A DNA stretch of 64,000 bases, taken from positions 1-64,000 of the forward strand of contig DATLXH010000157.1 of assembly GCA_035576005.1 (NCBI GenBank), written 5' to 3'. Positions 62,815-64,000 of the stretch are shown here, piece by piece. Each line of letters begins with the position of its first letter. The first letter of the stretch is position 1. The notes under the pieces were generated by a model. It was given only the letters and a program-made list of their open reading frames with translations, had not been told where the DNA came from and did no database searches. A program made the position numbers and the translations under genes. The DNA comes from DATLXH01 sp035576005 (GTDB lineage Bacteria > Acidobacteriota > Thermoanaerobaculia > Gp7-AA8).

Positions 62815-63809
62815 GCTCTTTGAATTTCCCCCCACCCCCTGCGGGCCTGACTGGCTGGCCGTGGACTCTCGATAAGGACCGGCTGCCTCGTGCATGGTCA
62901 CAGGAAACGGCCCCGCGACTGACGATCATAACCCCGAGCTTCAATCACGGCAGATTCATCGAAGAGACGATCCGCTCGATCATCCTGCAGGGGTATCCAA
63001 ACCTCGAGTTCCTGGTATTTGACGGGGGATCCTCTGACGAGACCCGTGACATCCTGAGAAAGTACGATCCATGGATCACCCGCTGGGTTAGCGAGTCCGA
63101 CGGGGGTCAGGCAGACGCCATCAACAAGGGTTTAGCACAGGCGACTGGAAGCATCGTGGCCTGGTGTAACTCCGACGATTACTACCTGCAAGGCGCTTTT
63201 GATGCGGTCGCATCCGCCTTCGATCAATCGAGCGATTCATTCTTTGCGGGACAGGTTCTTAATTTCATCGATGGAAAGCCAGGCTTCAGGCTGGTTGCCC
63301 CGAAGGGGCTGGAGTCTGCTGAGTTAATACGCTTCTGGGAGAGAAAGGTGGTGTGGCATGACCCCGGCCTTTTTTTCCCAAAATCGGTGATCGACTCGGT
63401 AGGGTTGCTGGATGTGAGTCTCCGGTATGCGTTCGATTACGACTTTCTCCTCCGGGTTCGATCGCGCTTACGACCTCATTACCTGGACCGTCCGGTCGCG
63501 TGTTTTCGTCTGCACGAGGTCTCCAAGACTGTGGCTCAGGGCGAATGGTTGATTCGAGAGACTGCCGAGGTCAGCCGCCGTTACTGGAATTTAGAGGGCA
63601 TGAGATACTCGGCCCATGCGAGAAGGGCCGTTTCGGAGGACCTGGCGGTGCTTGGAACCGCACTGATAGTCCGCGGTAATTCTCGCGGCATCTCGTTACT
63701 CGGTGAAGCTTTACGAAATCACCCTTTCGCGTCGGTAAGGCACGTTTGCGCGGTTGTGATCAGGAGAGTTCTCCGTTCCCTCGCGCGAATCGTCGGGTTC
63801 TCCGGCTGA
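62811..63809 (+). CDS. Glycosyltransferase family 2
   Basis: A 332-residue GT-A enzyme: LTIITPSFNHGRFIEETIRS, FLVFDGGSSDETRDILRKY, SESDGGQADAINKGLAQATG, and the metal-binding DxD-like CNSDDYY, with a later FDYDFLLRVR. It starts at GTG 62811 overlapping the previous stop. It has no TM, although the C-terminus is basic and helical (VRHVCAVVIRRVLRSLARIV), possibly membrane-peripheral. Confidence 0.88.
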   Translation: MSSLNFPPPPAGLTGWPWTLDKDRLPRAWSQETAPRLTIITPSFNHGRFIEETIRSIILQGYPNLEFLVFDGGSSDETRDILRKYDPWITRWVSESDGGQADAINKGLAQATGSIVAWCNSDDYYLQGAFDAVASAFDQSSDSFFAGQVLNFIDGKPGFRLVAPKGLESAELIRFWERKVVWHDPGLFFPKSVIDSVGLLDVSLRYAFDYDFLLRVRSRLRPHYLDRPVACFRLHEVSKTVAQGEWLIRETAEVSRRYWNLEGMRYSAHARRAVSEDLAVLGTALIVRGNSRGISLLGEALRNHPFASVRHVCAVVIRRVLRSLARIVGFSG

Positions 63810-63848
63810 AGTAGCAATGGGAAGTCGGGGGCTAGCGGGCTACAGCTC

Positions 63849-64000
63849 TCACACTCTCTTCCTGCCGAGAACGCTGAGAAGCTTTCTCGCGATGGCGAGG
63901 CCGGCATATCGCAATGCCTCTGATTTCGACAGGCTCGATGAGCGCGTGTAGCGAGCGCTCGATTGGCCGGGAGACGTGAATTTGCGCTCGCGGATCATGG
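63849..64000 (-). CDS. C-terminal end of a minus-strand gene, cut by window edge
   Basis: The minus frame from the window edge to TGA at 63849 reads RERKFTSPGQSSARYTRSSS then KSEALRYAGLAIARKLLSVL and GRKRV. It looks coding (basic, helical end like those of glycosyltransferases or methyltransferases), but only about 50 residues are visible, so no family can be named. It converges on the GT2 gene. Confidence 0.4.
   Translation of the reverse strand, partial: MIRERKFTSPGQSSARYTRSSSLSKSEALRYAGLAIARKLLSVLGRKRV

Overview
The window is almost wholly a cell-surface polysaccharide (O-antigen/exopolysaccharide) biosynthesis region from a Gram-negative-type bacterium of moderately high GC. The O-antigen ligase-like protein, WbpM/CapD-type dehydratase, WbpL/WecA-like initiating transferase, Wzx flippases and Wzy-like polymerase all point to a Wzx/Wzy pathway. 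No rRNA, tRNA or ribosomal protein is present to fix the phylum. An environmental lineage such as Acidobacteriota is possible, but that is a guess.

Layout. (1) 111-2800: a damaged aspartokinase/homoserine dehydrogenase gene (HSD half frameshifted and cut off) and an IS3-family transposase remnant. (2) 3150-39033, locus A: a Wzz/PCP-like two-TM protein (minus) diverges from a small winged-helix EPS regulator. A NusG-like antiterminator and a run of about 30 plus-strand genes follow, many with stop/start overlaps. The run holds wbpA/wbpB/wbpD-like genes, an SGNH hydrolase, a carbamoyltransferase-methyltransferase fusion with SxtJ- and SxtK-like partners, and a nonulosonic (legionaminic-like) acid set (NeuA, class III aminotransferase, SDR, NeuB, NeuC, NeuD, CBS-aminotransferase fusion). 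It also holds two separate WbpG/HisH/HisF sugar-amidotransferase sets, Wzx, Wzy, glycosyltransferases and a UDP-L-QuiNAc/L-FucNAc-type set. (3) 39123-46630, minus strand: WbpL-like initiating transferase, a 1.5-kb gene graveyard, a TPR/FG-GAP-like protein, an O-antigen ligase with a coupled 78-aa ORF, a small frameshifted gene, and CapD/WbpM. (4) 46631-49809: decayed mobile DNA (IS110 transposase with an internal deletion, tandem repeats), a methyltransferase and a membrane-protein fragment. (5) 49810-64000, locus B: a second PCP paralog, gmd and fcl (GDP-L-fucose), a second copy of the winged-helix regulator, then rfbF-rfbG-rfbH-reductase-YerE-like genes (CDP-3,6-dideoxyhexose, probably yersiniose-like branched sugar), a second Wzx and two glycosyltransferases.

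The most notable regulatory feature is that both regulator genes are preceded, 4-5 nt from their start codons, by the same palindrome: half-site TGCGTTCA, 5-nt centre, then TGAACGCA in locus A or TGAACATA in locus B. This suggests that two polysaccharide loci are controlled by duplicated regulators with a shared operator type. The most notable metabolic features are the two amidotransferase modules, the CBS-aminotransferase fusion and the carbamoyltransferase-methyltransferase-SxtJ-SxtK module. Together they predict a glycan containing amidinated, carbamoylated and methylated sugars.
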